From: Chitinophaga agrisoli
Lineage (GTDB): Bacteria > Bacteroidota > Bacteroidia > Chitinophagales > Chitinophagaceae
Assembly (NCBI RefSeq): GCF_008386695.1
Contig: NZ_VUOC01000003.1
Span: forward strand, 358,421-422,420
Length of the DNA: 64,000 bases
Direction of reading: 5' to 3'
Part shown: in pieces, positions 10,139-17,614 of the stretch
How positions within the stretch are numbered: position 1 is the stretch's first letter
Layout of the letters: every line of letters starts with the position of its first letter
The notes under the pieces: generated by a model
What the model was told of the DNA's origin: nothing
Database searches by the model: none
The model's input: the letters and a program-made list of their open reading frames with translations, nothing else
Position numbers and translations under genes: made by a program

Positions 10139-10747
10139 ATGAACAGATTCTATCAATTAACCCTGGCCCTGGCGGCCCTATTGTTTAGTTCCGTTGCTGT
10201 AGCCCAAACCCAGCAGGGTAACATCATGGTAGGCGGCGATATTTCGAATTTCAACCTCAACTTCCTGGGCGGCGGCGGTGGTACCACTTTTCAAATGGAC
10301 CTCACGCCTAAAGTAGCATATTTTATCCGGGATGGATTGGCAATAGGCGGTTATGGCAGACTAGGCCTGACGACCGCTAAAGGCGCCGGTACGCAAACTT
10401 CGTATGGGATAGGAGCATTGGGCCGGTACTTTGTAGAAGACCGTCGTGTAAGACAGCTGGAGTTTTCCAAACGCAGCCGCTTTTTCGTAGAGGCAAATGC
10501 CGGTTTTGGCGGCAGTAATAACTCTGCTTCCGGCGCCAGTAACAATGGCCTGGACTTGGGTGTTGGCCCCGGCGTGGCTTTCTTTATTACGCCAAACGTG
10601 TCATTGGAAGCTTTGTTGAAATATGAGCTGACGGTGGGTTTTGGCAGCGCTACTACCTCTAACCGCTTGAACCTGGGTGTTGGTTTCCAGATCTACCTGC
10701 CTACTGCCAGGGCTAAACAGATCCTGAAGGAAGAAAGAAGTAAATAA
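10139..10747 (+). CDS. Outer-membrane beta-barrel protein
   Basis: The 202-residue product has a signal peptide ending SVAVAQ, then alternating strands typical of a small 8-stranded barrel of the OmpW/OmpX-like porin group (for example TFQMDLTPKVAYFIRDGLAIGGYGRLGL and a final LNLGVGFQIYLPTARAK). The function is unknown: structural porin or surface protein. It is monocistronic, with a hairpin at 10,912-10,951 downstream. The short basic C-terminal extension after the last strand is slightly unusual. Confidence 0.75.
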   Translation: MNRFYQLTLALAALLFSSVAVAQTQQGNIMVGGDISNFNLNFLGGGGGTTFQMDLTPKVAYFIRDGLAIGGYGRLGLTTAKGAGTQTSYGIGALGRYFVEDRRVRQLEFSKRSRFFVEANAGFGGSNNSASGASNNGLDLGVGPGVAFFITPNVSLEALLKYELTVGFGSATTSNRLNLGVGFQIYLPTARAKQILKEERSK

Positions 10748-10815
10748 GTACCAGGTTATTACATAGCTGTATAGCGGCCGGGCTGCGTCTTTGCGGCTGC
10801 GGGCGGGATAAAATT

Positions 10816-10880
10816 AGCTTTTAGCCGTTAGCGGCTGGTTTTTAAGCAAGGATTGCGCTAACTGCTAACGGCTAAAAGCT
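10816..10880. repeat. Inverted heptad word array (GCTAAxx)
   Basis: A perfect 17-bp inverted repeat (10816-10832 with 10864-10880) has a 31-nt loop. The right side reads as 7-nt words GCTAACT, GCTAACG, GCTAAAA, GCTGGTC (10857-10884); the left arm is the same on the other strand. The same word family recurs at 13,919-13,955. Confidence 0.7.
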
Positions 10881-10911
10881 GGTCAGTAGTTATCAGGTTA
10901 TTATGTCAGGA

Positions 10912-10951
10912 AGGCCCCTGCTTGCCGTAATTGCGGCTGGCAGGGGCTTTC
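10912..10951 (+). terminator. Terminator-like hairpin after the beta-barrel gene
   Basis: AAGGCCCCTGC pairs with GCAGGGGCTTT, with further pairing inside (TGCCG with CGGCT). The T run after the stem is short. Confidence 0.55.
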
Positions 10952-11072
10952 GGCTGTTTTATAACAGGCGCGGCAGTTACTGGTAATAGTACTAATGAAT
11001 AGACCGGTAGAACTGGCTGAGAGTGAATAGAATGAACAGGTTTAGCGTATAAATATCTGTTATTTTGGTGGT

Positions 11073-11133
11073 GTGATGATTATCTGAATCAGCATCTGGG
11101 GATGCCGAAAACCAGGTAAAGAGTAGGCGTCAC
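11073..11133 (+). ncRNA. Structured leader element, copy 1
   Basis: This segment shares about 45 nt with copy 2 at 11,541-11,606: CTGGGGAtGCCGAAAACCAG, GAGTAGGCG and, just after, TAAACCATGCG. A closing stem GTGATG (11073-11078) with CGTCAC (11128-11133) encloses an inner stem CTGG/CCAG (11096-11099 with 11112-11115). GATGCC (11101-11106) could alternatively pair with GGCGTC (11126-11131) as a pseudoknot. It is directly followed by a tiny ORF. I do not recognise it as a known riboswitch or ribozyme. A weak promoter-like TATTTTG lies at 11061-11067. Confidence 0.5.
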
Positions 11134-11144
11134 AACGGTAAACC

Positions 11145-11222
11145 ATGCGTATGGGCAATTTTCTCATTGAATTGCTGCAGGGGCTGATTGATCTATTAAC
11201 CGGATTGTTAGGCGCGCTGTAA
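11145..11222 (+). CDS. Tiny amphipathic peptide, copy 1 (25 residues)
   Basis: ATG at 11145 (or 11151) to TAA at 11220 encodes MRMGNFLIELLQGL and then IDLLTGLLGAL. Almost every third or fourth residue is Leu or Ile with Glu, Asp and Gln between, so it would form an amphipathic helix. It aligns with copy 2 over about 17 residues, both ending LLGxL with a conserved Asp in the middle. Such peptides occur as type I toxins or membrane-active peptides, or as regulated short ORFs behind riboswitches; which applies is unknown. A GC-rich hairpin (11227-11259) follows. Confidence 0.5.
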   Translation: MRMGNFLIELLQGLIDLLTGLLGAL

Positions 11223-11226
11223 GCTA

Positions 11227-11259
11227 TTGCGGAAATGCCGGCAAGCATTTTTCCCGCAA
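11227..11259 (+). terminator. Hairpin after peptide copy 1
   Basis: TTGCGG-AAATGC pairs with GCATTTTTCCCGCAA around a 6-nt loop. There is no U tract after it, so it may end the transcript or only stabilise the 3' end. Confidence 0.4.
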
Positions 11260-11540
11260 CCGGGGCTGATTAAAAGGTACAGGAAGGCAATGACAGGAAC
11301 GCTGACCTGATTACACTTCTGTAAAGGAGGGGAGGCCTTTTGATCAGCCCTATTTTAGTGGGAGCGATGGTGTGCTGACGATGCTTGTACAAGGAGCGCT
11401 TATCTATCAGGACTGTCTGGCGGTGTTTTGTAATTGTGAGCCCAATGGCGCCGGCTATCAAATTGCCTGAACAAATCCCACCCATTCCCATTCAAACTGA
11501 ACAAACTGAACAAATTATATATTTAATATAATTGATAATT
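11260..11540. other. Spacer between the two peptide cassettes
   Basis: No supported gene. A plus-strand frame is open from about 11,302 to 11,469 without a good start, and a minus-strand frame of 73 codons overlaps it; neither looks like a known protein. ACTGAACAA is repeated at 11,496-11,513 just before an AT-rich stretch that could hold the promoter of copy 2. Confidence 0.4.
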
Positions 11541-11606
11541 TTACGCCGGCAAAACTGATCAGCGCCCTGGGGATTGCCGAAAACCAGTTAACCAGAGTAG
11601 GCGTAA
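11541..11606 (+). ncRNA. Structured leader element, copy 2
   Basis: Homologous to copy 1. Here the closing stem is TTACGCC (11541-11547) with GGCGTAA (11600-11606), 7 perfect pairs. Its 5' strand differs from copy 1 while pairing is kept, which is covariation. The inner stem CTGG/CCAG (11567-11570 with 11584-11587) and the GGATTGCCGAAAA loop are conserved. The following TAAACCATGCG is identical to copy 1. Confidence 0.5.
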
Positions 11607-11628
11607 ACCATGCGAAAAACCGGAAATT

Positions 11629-11703
11629 ATGGATCTTCTCAGTGCACTCATTAAATTAATTCTTGATCTGATCAAATCTTTACTGGGCGGTTTGCCCGTT
11701 TGA
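11629..11703 (+). CDS. Tiny amphipathic peptide, copy 2 (24 residues)
   Basis: ATG at 11629 to TGA at 11701 encodes MDLLSALIKLILDLIK followed by SLLGGLPV. It is Leu/Ile-rich with regularly spaced Lys and Asp and is homologous to copy 1. The conserved ATG in CCATGCG (11609) opens a different, overlapping 14-codon frame here, whereas in copy 1 it is in frame with the peptide. So that ATG may be part of the RNA motif rather than the true start. A strong terminator (11742-11795) follows. Confidence 0.5.
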   Translation: MDLLSALIKLILDLIKSLLGGLPV

Positions 11704-11741
11704 TCCTGCCTGGCCATTTTTAGGCTTTAAGGGCATTTCAG

Positions 11742-11795
11742 AGGGCCTTATCCTGTTCCGGCCATGCCGGTAAAAGGGATGAGGCCCTATTTTTA
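11742..11795 (+). terminator. Terminator after peptide copy 2
   Basis: AGGGCCTTATCC (11742-11753) pairs with GGGATGAGGCCCT (11776-11788), with an inner CCGG-ATG-CCGG hairpin, followed by ATTTTTATT. It insulates the cassette from the rpsJ promoter just downstream. Confidence 0.7.
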
Positions 11796-11816
11796 TTGTA
11801 TTTTTTCCCAAAATAA

Positions 11817-11848
11817 TTTGTCATTTGATAAAAAACGGATTACCTTTG
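11817..11848 (+). promoter_or_regulatory. rpsJ (S10 cluster) promoter
   Basis: TTTG (11817-11820), 20 nt, TACCTTTG (11841-11848): a textbook Bacteroidota promoter. The sequence around the -7 and the likely start of transcription nearly duplicates that of fusA. Confidence 0.85.
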
Positions 11849-11891
11849 CCCTCCCAAATTGTAAGGGTAAAACAGAAGTAGTTCATTACAT

Positions 11892-12197
11892 ATGTCTCAG
11901 AGAATTAGAATCAAGCTGAAGTCCTACGATCATAACCTGGTAGACAAATCTGCTGAGAAGATCGTTAAAACCGTGCGTAACACGGGTGCCGTGGTAACTG
12001 GTCCTATACCGTTGCCTACTGAAAAGAAAATCTTTACGGTACTGCGTTCTCCGCACGTTAACAAGAAGGCTAGAGAGCAATTCCAGCTGTGTACGCACAA
12101 GCGTTTGCTGGATATTTACACATCCTCTTCCAGGACTGTTGATGCCCTGAGCAAGTTGGATCTGCCTTCCGGTGTTGAAGTAGAGATCAAGGCGTAG
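11892..12197 (+). CDS. rpsJ: 30S ribosomal protein S10
   Basis: S10 is part of the 30S head and, as NusE, of transcription antitermination complexes. The 101-residue product carries the family core ([18 protein letters not shown] and the [10 protein letters not shown] loop, then HKRLLDIY). It is the first gene of the S10 cluster and directly follows its own promoter. The gap to rplC is 452 bp, far longer than elsewhere in the cluster. Confidence 0.98.
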   Translation: MSQRIRIKLKSYDHNLVDKSAEKIVKTVRNTGAVVTGPIPLPTEKKIFTVLRSPHVNKKAREQFQLCTHKRLLDIYTSSSRTVDALSKLDLPSGVEVEIKA

Positions 12198-12649
12198 TAA
12201 AGAACGCGGCAGGGGCGGTGAAGCGATTTACCGGCCACTGAACGGCAGGATCGACGAAAAGGATCGCCTGAGCTGCTGACTGGATAAGTCAGCGGTGTTT
12301 GGCAGGACGGACCGGCGAAACTGTTAAGGCAGATGGTGAAGGCGAATCGAGAGAGCTGCCGGCCCGCTGAAAAGACACTAAACAGGACAAGGCGAATCGA
12401 AAGATCCGCCAAAACTGTTAAAACACTAAACTGGCAGGCGAAAGGCCCGGTCCGGTTTAATTTGAAAAGTTCGGTTGTATGATGCGGTTATTCAGCAGTA
12501 TGCTGGTGATCAGCAGGTTATTACATACAACATATCTGTAACAAACATATAGGTCACGCCTTCCGGGTGGCCGCCCAATAAATGTATTTAAACCGCCCAT
12601 CCTGGGGAAAGCACGAACACCCCCAGGCGCTGGGTAAAACTATATAGCA
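12198..12649 (+). promoter_or_regulatory. Long structured spacer between rpsJ and rplC
   Basis: The 452-bp spacer has no convincing ORF. It contains a neat hairpin GCTGACT/AGTCAGC with loop GGATA (12275-12293) and two related motifs beginning AAGGCGAATCGA (around 12,340 and 12,390), each leading into a GCC-rich half-stem. A 14-mer CAGGTTATTACATA (12514-12527) also occurs at 10,752-10,765. I infer a structured leader, possibly for L3/L4 regulation by analogy with the L4-controlled S10 leader of E. coli; this is not shown by sequence. Confidence 0.4.
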
Positions 12650-13267
12650 ATGAAAGGTATTATTGGTAAAAAGATTGGTATGACCAGCATCTTCGAGCCG
12701 AATGGTAAGCAAACAGCTTGTACCATCATCGAAGCTGGACCCAACGTGGTTACCCAGGTAAAGTCCCAGGAGACTGACGGGTACACCGCAATTCAGGTAG
12801 CATTTAGCGACAAAAAAGAAAAGCACGCTACCAAAGCAGCAACAAATCACTTCGCGAAAGCAAACACCTCTCCCAAACGTTTCGTAAAAGAATTCCGTAA
12901 CCCTGATGTAGCAAAAGCCCTGGGTGAATCTATCACCTGCGAGATTTTCGCAGAAGGCGAAAAGGTTGACATCGTAGGCACCTCCAAAGGTAAAGGCTTC
13001 CAGGGCGTAGTTAAACGCCACGGCTTTAGCGGTGTGGGTGAAGCTACACACGGCCAGCACGATAGAAGCAGAGCTCCCGGTTCTGTAGGCGGTTCTTCTT
13101 ATCCTTCCCGCGTTTTCAAGGGCATGCGTATGGCAGGCCAGACTGGTAACGAAAGAGTGAAAGTGAAAGGTCTGAAAATACTGAAGATATTCCCTGATAA
13201 GAATTATATCCTGGTAAGTGGTTCCGTTCCCGGCCACATTGGTTCAATCGTTTTAATCCAGAAGTAA
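12650..13267 (+). CDS. rplC: 50S ribosomal protein L3
   Basis: L3 is an early assembly protein reaching into the peptidyl-transferase centre. The 205-residue product has the KKIGMTSIF start, the [19 protein letters not shown] segment and the [21 protein letters not shown] loop with the conserved region around the methylated Gln. rplD starts 1 bp after its stop, so the two are translationally coupled. Confidence 0.98.
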   Translation: MKGIIGKKIGMTSIFEPNGKQTACTIIEAGPNVVTQVKSQETDGYTAIQVAFSDKKEKHATKAATNHFAKANTSPKRFVKEFRNPDVAKALGESITCEIFAEGEKVDIVGTSKGKGFQGVVKRHGFSGVGEATHGQHDRSRAPGSVGGSSYPSRVFKGMRMAGQTGNERVKVKGLKILKIFPDKNYILVSGSVPGHIGSIVLIQK

Positions 13268-13268
13268 T

Positions 13269-13907
13269 ATGCAACTCGATATTTTAAATATAGAAGGTAA
13301 GAAAACCGGAAGAACTGTTGAGCTTCCTGAAGAGATCTTTGGTGTAGAGCCTAACAATCACGTAATCTACCTGGCTGTAAAACAATACCTGGCCGCTCAG
13401 CGTCAGGGTACTCACAAGGTAAAGACCCGTGCAGAAGTAAAGGGTGCTTCCCGTAAGCTGCACAAACAGAAAGGTACCGGCGGTTCCCGTAAAGGTAACA
13501 TCCGTAACCCCTTGTACAAAGGCGGTGGTACTATCTTTGGTCCTAAACCTCATGGCTACGACTTTAAGCTGAACAGGAAAGTGAAAGATCTGGCTAAGAT
13601 CTCTGCCCTGTCTGTAAAAGCTAAAGAAAACCAGATCATCATCCTGGAAGATGTGAACCTGGAAGCGCCTAAGACCAAACAGGTTGTGAACATCTTAAAG
13701 AACCTGAACATTAACGTAGAAGGCCGCAAGACCCTGGTGGTAATGCCGGAATATAACGACAATGTATACCTGTCTTTAAGGAACATCCCCAGCGTGGATG
13801 GCGTAGTACTGGCTGATATCAATACCTATGATATCGTTAACAGCAACTACCTGGTGTTCACAGAGAGCGCAGTAAAGATCTTCACCGAAGAACCGGCTGA
13901 AGCATAA
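13269..13907 (+). CDS. rplD: 50S ribosomal protein L4
   Basis: L4 lines the exit tunnel; in E. coli it also represses the S10 operon. The 212-residue product shows the long basic loop with QKGTGGSRKGNIRNPLYKGGGTIFGPKPHGY and a C-terminal globular part. It follows rplC by 1 bp and is separated from rplW by a spacer with an AGCTAAx word array. Confidence 0.98.
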   Translation: MQLDILNIEGKKTGRTVELPEEIFGVEPNNHVIYLAVKQYLAAQRQGTHKVKTRAEVKGASRKLHKQKGTGGSRKGNIRNPLYKGGGTIFGPKPHGYDFKLNRKVKDLAKISALSVKAKENQIIILEDVNLEAPKTKQVVNILKNLNINVEGRKTLVVMPEYNDNVYLSLRNIPSVDGVVLADINTYDIVNSNYLVFTESAVKIFTEEPAEA

Positions 13908-13918
13908 TTTTTGAATAA

Positions 13919-13955
13919 CAAGCTAAAGCTAACAGCTAACAGCTAAAAGCTATAT
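13919..13955 (+). repeat. Heptad word array (AGCTAAx) before rplW
   Basis: The rplD-rplW spacer reads AGCTAA, AGCTAAC, AGCTAAC, AGCTAAA, AGCTATA, ending four bases before the rplW start codon. It is the same word family as 10,816-10,880. Confidence 0.65.
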
Positions 13956-13958
13956 AAG

Positions 13959-14258
13959 ATGAAACTTTCAGACGTTTTAATCAGACCGGTGGTAACTGAA
14001 AAGGTGAATAAGGCCACTGATAAATTCAACCGCTACTACTTCATTGTTGACAAAAAAGCCAACAAACTGGAGATCAAGAAAGCAGTGGAAGATTTTTACG
14101 GCGTAGCCGTAGCCGGTGTAAACACAGCCGTAATGCCGGGCAAAAGCAAGTTCCGCTTTACCAAAGCCGGTTTTATCGCAGGTAAGAAGCCTTCTTTCAA
14201 AAAGGCGATCGTTACCCTGGCAGATGGAGAAACTATAGATCTGTATGCTAACATATAG
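13959..14258 (+). CDS. rplW: 50S ribosomal protein L23
   Basis: L23 sits at the exit of the peptide tunnel and docks trigger factor and SRP. The 99-residue product has the LIRPVVTEK start and the YYFIVDKKANKLEIKKAVEDFYGV core, then a basic loop ending in the KFRFTKAGF and KKAIVTL segments. Its place between rplD and rplB is canonical. Confidence 0.97.
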   Translation: MKLSDVLIRPVVTEKVNKATDKFNRYYFIVDKKANKLEIKKAVEDFYGVAVAGVNTAVMPGKSKFRFTKAGFIAGKKPSFKKAIVTLADGETIDLYANI

Positions 14259-14345
14259 TGCCCTGATCCCGGCATAACACCCGGGACAATGGTTGTATAT
14301 ACAGATCATATTATAAATAATAACTAGCAACAAAGAAACTAGACA

Positions 14346-15179
14346 ATGGCACTGAAGAAGTACAAACCGATGACAGCCGGTACCCGTTGGAAAATAGGCA
14401 ACGCTTATGCGGAGCTTACTTCGGATACACCGGAAAAAAGTCTCCTGGAGCCTGTGAAAAAATCAGGCGGCAGGAACGTACAGGGTAGAAGGTCTATGAG
14501 GTACATTGGTGGCGGCCACAAACAGCACTACCGTATCATAGATTTCAAACGCGATAAACACGATATCCCCGCTACAGTTAAAACTATCGAATACGATCCT
14601 AACCGTAGCGCATTCATCGCATTGCTCAGCTATGCTGATGGTGAGAAACGTTATATCCTGGCTCCCCAGGGCCTGCAGGTAGGCGGCACCGTATTAAGCG
14701 GTCCTACTGCGGCTCCTGAAGTAGGTAACGCGCTGGTATTAAAGAATATGCCTTTAGGTACCGTGGTACATAATATCGAACTGCAGCCTGGTAGAGGTGG
14801 CGCTATCGCCCGCAGTGCCGGTACATATGCACAGCTGTCCAACAAGGAAGAGAAATATGCAGTACTGAAAATGCCTTCCGGCGAGCTGCGCAAGGTGCTG
14901 ATCACCTGCTCTGCTACCGTAGGTACCGTTTCCAACTCAGACCATGCGCTGCAGTCCATCGGTAAGGCAGGCGCCAACCGCTGGAGAGGCATCCGCCCCC
15001 GCAACCGCGGTGTAGCCATGAACCCTGTGGATCACCCGATGGGTGGTGGTGAAGGTAAAGCCTCCGGCGGTCACCCCAGGTCAAGGACAGGTAAATATGC
15101 GAAAGGCCTGAAAACCAGGAAGCCGCATAAGAGCTCTGATAAGCTGATCATTACCAGGAAAAACGGCAAGAAATTATAA
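14346..15179 (+). CDS. rplB: 50S ribosomal protein L2
   Basis: L2 is needed for subunit association and peptidyl transfer. The 277-residue product contains [31 protein letters not shown] at the N-terminus and the highly conserved [19 protein letters not shown] segment whose His contacts the active site. Length is normal. Confidence 0.98.
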   Translation: MALKKYKPMTAGTRWKIGNAYAELTSDTPEKSLLEPVKKSGGRNVQGRRSMRYIGGGHKQHYRIIDFKRDKHDIPATVKTIEYDPNRSAFIALLSYADGEKRYILAPQGLQVGGTVLSGPTAAPEVGNALVLKNMPLGTVVHNIELQPGRGGAIARSAGTYAQLSNKEEKYAVLKMPSGELRKVLITCSATVGTVSNSDHALQSIGKAGANRWRGIRPRNRGVAMNPVDHPMGGGEGKASGGHPRSRTGKYAKGLKTRKPHKSSDKLIITRKNGKKL

Positions 15180-15196
15180 ACATCATCTCACTAAAT

Positions 15197-15229
15197 AGGT
15201 TCCGCTGAGGAACATCCCCGGCGGAACCT
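15197..15229 (+). promoter_or_regulatory. Hairpin in the rplB-rpsS spacer
   Basis: AGGTTCCGC (15197-15205) pairs perfectly with GCGGAACCT (15221-15229). No U tract follows, so it is more likely an RNA-processing or regulatory hairpin than a terminator. Confidence 0.45.
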
Positions 15230-15257
15230 GTAAAGTGAATTGGAAAAATAAATAGAC

Positions 15258-15524
15258 ATGGGTCGTTCCATAAAAAAAGGTCCTTACGTTGACCACAAAT
15301 TAGAAACGAAAGTAGAGAAGATGAATGAAGGCACTAAGCGCGCTGTGATCAAAACATGGAGCCGCCGTTCTACCATCACTCCTGACTTTGTGGGCCATAC
15401 ATTTGCGGTACACAATGGTAACAAATTCATCCCTGTGTATGTAACAGAGTTTATGGTAGGCCATAAGCTGGGTGAGTTTGCGCCAACCCGTAACTTCAAA
15501 GGACACGCTAACAAGAAAATGTAA
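15258..15524 (+). CDS. rpsS: 30S ribosomal protein S19
   Basis: S19 lies in the 30S head and contacts S13 and the A-site tRNA. The 88-residue product has [13 protein letters not shown] and the conserved C-terminal [15 protein letters not shown]. It lies in the canonical position between rplB and rplV. Confidence 0.98.
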   Translation: MGRSIKKGPYVDHKLETKVEKMNEGTKRAVIKTWSRRSTITPDFVGHTFAVHNGNKFIPVYVTEFMVGHKLGEFAPTRNFKGHANKKM

Positions 15525-15578
15525 CTAATATAGTTTAGGACGGCAACGTCTTAGACGACTAATATCAAATTTTAAACA

Positions 15579-15941
15579 ATGGAAGCAGTAGCTAAGCTGA
15601 ACAATAATCCTACATCTACCCGCAAAATGCGGTTGCTTGCAGATCTGATCCGCGGTCTGGATGTAGAAAAGGCTTTGAATATTTTGAAATTCCATCCTAA
15701 GCATCCCAGCGTACCATTGGAAAAACTGCTGGTATCTGCCATCGCCAACTGGAAAGTGAAGAATGAAGGCACCCGTGCAGAAGATGCTGAACTGATTGTG
15801 AAAACTATTTTTGTGGACGGTGGCCGTATCCTGAAAAGAATGCGCCCGGCTCCCCAGGGTAGAGGTTATCGCGTTCGCAAAAGAAGTAATCACGTTACGA
15901 TCGTTGTGGATAGCCGTCCAGTAGCAGCAGAAAAGAAATAA
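15579..15941 (+). CDS. rplV: 50S ribosomal protein L22
   Basis: L22 lines the exit tunnel at the constriction, where macrolide-resistance changes occur in other bacteria. The 120-residue product has [15 protein letters not shown], the [17 protein letters not shown] core and the tunnel loop [18 protein letters not shown]. The spacer before it holds a small GACG/CGTC hairpin. Confidence 0.97.
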   Translation: MEAVAKLNNNPTSTRKMRLLADLIRGLDVEKALNILKFHPKHPSVPLEKLLVSAIANWKVKNEGTRAEDAELIVKTIFVDGGRILKRMRPAPQGRGYRVRKRSNHVTIVVDSRPVAAEKK

Positions 15942-15977
15942 AAACTATTCAACTAATTAGATAAATAAACCAGGAAC

Positions 15978-16787
15978 ATGGGTCAGAAAACAAATCCTAT
16001 TGGTAACAGGTTAGGTATCATCAGAGGATGGGACTCTAATTGGTATGGTAGCAAAAAAGATTACGCTACCAAACTGATCGAAGATAACAAGATCAGAACT
16101 TACCTGAATGCCCGTATCAACAAAGGGGGTATTTCACGCGTAGTGATCGAAAGAACACTGGGTAAGCTGATCATCACCATCCATACCTCTAAGCCTGGCA
16201 TCATAATAGGTAAAGGTGGTGGCGAGGTTGACCGCATCAAGGAAGAACTGAAGAAACTGACTGGTAAGGAGGATGTACAGATCAACATTCTGGAGATCCG
16301 CCGTCCGGAAGTGGATGCCAATATCGTTGCTGAAACAATCGCCAAACAGATCGAAAGCCGTATCAACTATAAGCGTGCTACCAAGATGGCTATTGCTACC
16401 GCTTTAAGGATGGGTGCAGAAGGTATCAAGGTGAAGCTGAGCGGTCGTTTGGGCGGTGCTGAAATTGCCCGTTCAGAAGAAATGAAGCAAGGCCGTACGC
16501 CGCTGCATACCTTCCGTATGGATATCGATTATGCATCTCTGTTTGCCATGACCGTATACGGTAAGATCGGCATCAAGGTGTGGATCTGTAAAGGTGAAGT
16601 ATTAGGCCAACGCGATCTTAACCCGAACGTGCTGACAGGTAAAGAAGGTGAAGGACGCCCGGGTGGCGATCGTGGTGACCGCAGAGGCGGCGACCGCGGT
16701 GAGCACCGTGGCGGCGGCGAAAGAAGGGACAACCGCGGTGGCGGTGGTGACCGTAGAGGCGGCGGCGACAGGGGTGGTCGCAGATAA
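15978..16787 (+). CDS. rpsC: 30S ribosomal protein S3 with RGG-rich tail
   Basis: S3 lies at the mRNA entry channel. The KH domain is clear ([19 protein letters not shown], about 74-92) and is followed by the C-terminal S3 domain ([28 protein letters not shown]). The 269-residue product carries an extension of about 49 residues (221-269) made of Gly, Arg and Asp: [15 protein letters not shown] and similar RGG units. This low-complexity tail resembles eukaryotic RGG RNA-binding tails. It is in frame to a clean stop, so it is not a frameshift artefact. Confidence 0.97.
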   Translation: MGQKTNPIGNRLGIIRGWDSNWYGSKKDYATKLIEDNKIRTYLNARINKGGISRVVIERTLGKLIITIHTSKPGIIIGKGGGEVDRIKEELKKLTGKEDVQINILEIRRPEVDANIVAETIAKQIESRINYKRATKMAIATALRMGAEGIKVKLSGRLGGAEIARSEEMKQGRTPLHTFRMDIDYASLFAMTVYGKIGIKVWICKGEVLGQRDLNPNVLTGKEGEGRPGGDRGDRRGGDRGEHRGGGERRDNRGGGGDRRGGGDRGGRR

Positions 16788-16793
16788 GCAATA

Positions 16794-16828
16794 AACAATT
16801 ATCGATTAACAATTAATAACATATAACA
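16794..16828 (+). repeat. Heptad word array ending at the rplP start
   Basis: Exactly five 7-nt words fill the space before the rplP ATG: AACAATT, ATCGATT, AACAATT, AATAACA, TATAACA. The array therefore forms the translation-initiation region of rplP. Confidence 0.6.
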
Positions 16829-17248
16829 ATGTTACAGCCCAAGAGAACGAAACACAGGAAAATGCATAAAGGCCGCATCAAAGGTAACGCTAAGCGCGGT
16901 GCTGCCCTTTCCTTTGGTACGTTCGGACTTAAAGCATTAGAGCCGAAATGGATCACCGACAGGCAGATCGAAGCTGCCCGTCAGGCCCTGACCAGGCATA
17001 TGAAACGTGAAGGTAACGTGTGGATCCGTATATTCCCTGACAAACCTATCACTGCTAAACCGTTGGAAGTGAGGATGGGTAAAGGTAAAGGTGCTCCTGA
17101 TCACTGGGCGGCTGTGGTAAAACCGGGCCGTATCCTGTTCGAAGCAGACGGCGTTCCCTTACAGGTAGCGAAAGAGGCCATGGAACTGGCTGCACAGAAA
17201 CTGCCTATTAAAGTGAAGTTCGTAACACGCCACGATTACGTAGCGTAA
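16829..17248 (+). CDS. rplP: 50S ribosomal protein L16
   Basis: L16 helps to position A-site tRNA. The 139-residue product begins [16 protein letters not shown] and contains [38 protein letters not shown] and the C-terminal KLPIKVKFV of the family. Its usual neighbours rpsC and rpmC flank it. Confidence 0.98.
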   Translation: MLQPKRTKHRKMHKGRIKGNAKRGAALSFGTFGLKALEPKWITDRQIEAARQALTRHMKREGNVWIRIFPDKPITAKPLEVRMGKGKGAPDHWAAVVKPGRILFEADGVPLQVAKEAMELAAQKLPIKVKFVTRHDYVA

Positions 17249-17261
17249 GTGACAGGTGGAG

Positions 17262-17289
17262 AGCTATCAATTACAAGTAAACAGTAAAA
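17262..17289 (+). repeat. Short heptad word array before rpmC
   Basis: AGCTATC, AATTACA, AGTAAAC, AGTAAAA follow one another in the rplP-rpmC spacer. The array is shorter and weaker than the others. Confidence 0.4.
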
Positions 17290-17303
17290 TAAAATTTTAA
17301 GCA

Positions 17304-17507
17304 ATGGCAGCAAAAGTAAAGCTGGATCTGAAAAGCCTGAGCGAGCAGGATCTGAAAGACAGGATCGCTGAGGAGCAATTGCGCTTGAAGAAGATTACGT
17401 TTAGTCATGCCATCACGCCGATCGAAAACCCAATGGGCATCCGCTCTTTGAGGCGCGAGATCGCACGGATGAAGACTGAACTCCATAAAAGAGAGCTGGG
17501 CTTTTAA
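17304..17507 (+). CDS. rpmC: 50S ribosomal protein L29
   Basis: L29 sits beside L23 at the tunnel exit. The 67-residue product has the two-helix form LSEQDLKDRIAEEQLRLKKI ... NPMGIRSLRREIARMKTELHKRE. Position between rplP and rpsQ is canonical. Confidence 0.96.
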   Translation: MAAKVKLDLKSLSEQDLKDRIAEEQLRLKKITFSHAITPIENPMGIRSLRREIARMKTELHKRELGF

Positions 17508-17614
17508 ATCCAAGCGGGCGCCGCGGCTGTAAAGTCACCGGTTACCCGTGAGATCATATAATATTTATTAATCCCCTCCAGTGGAAGGGTTTGAAGGGAA
17601 AAATACTTTCAACA

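Noticed and set aside
11270-11491. 73-codon minus-strand frame and an overlapping 54-codon plus-strand frame between the peptide cassettes
   Set aside because: Frames of this length are expected by chance. Neither has a good start or recognisable motif. A decayed gene cannot be excluded.
16638-16787. The RGG tail of S3 as a frameshift artefact
   Set aside because: The tail stays in the rpsC frame to a clean stop and its Gly/Arg codons follow the same usage as the core gene.
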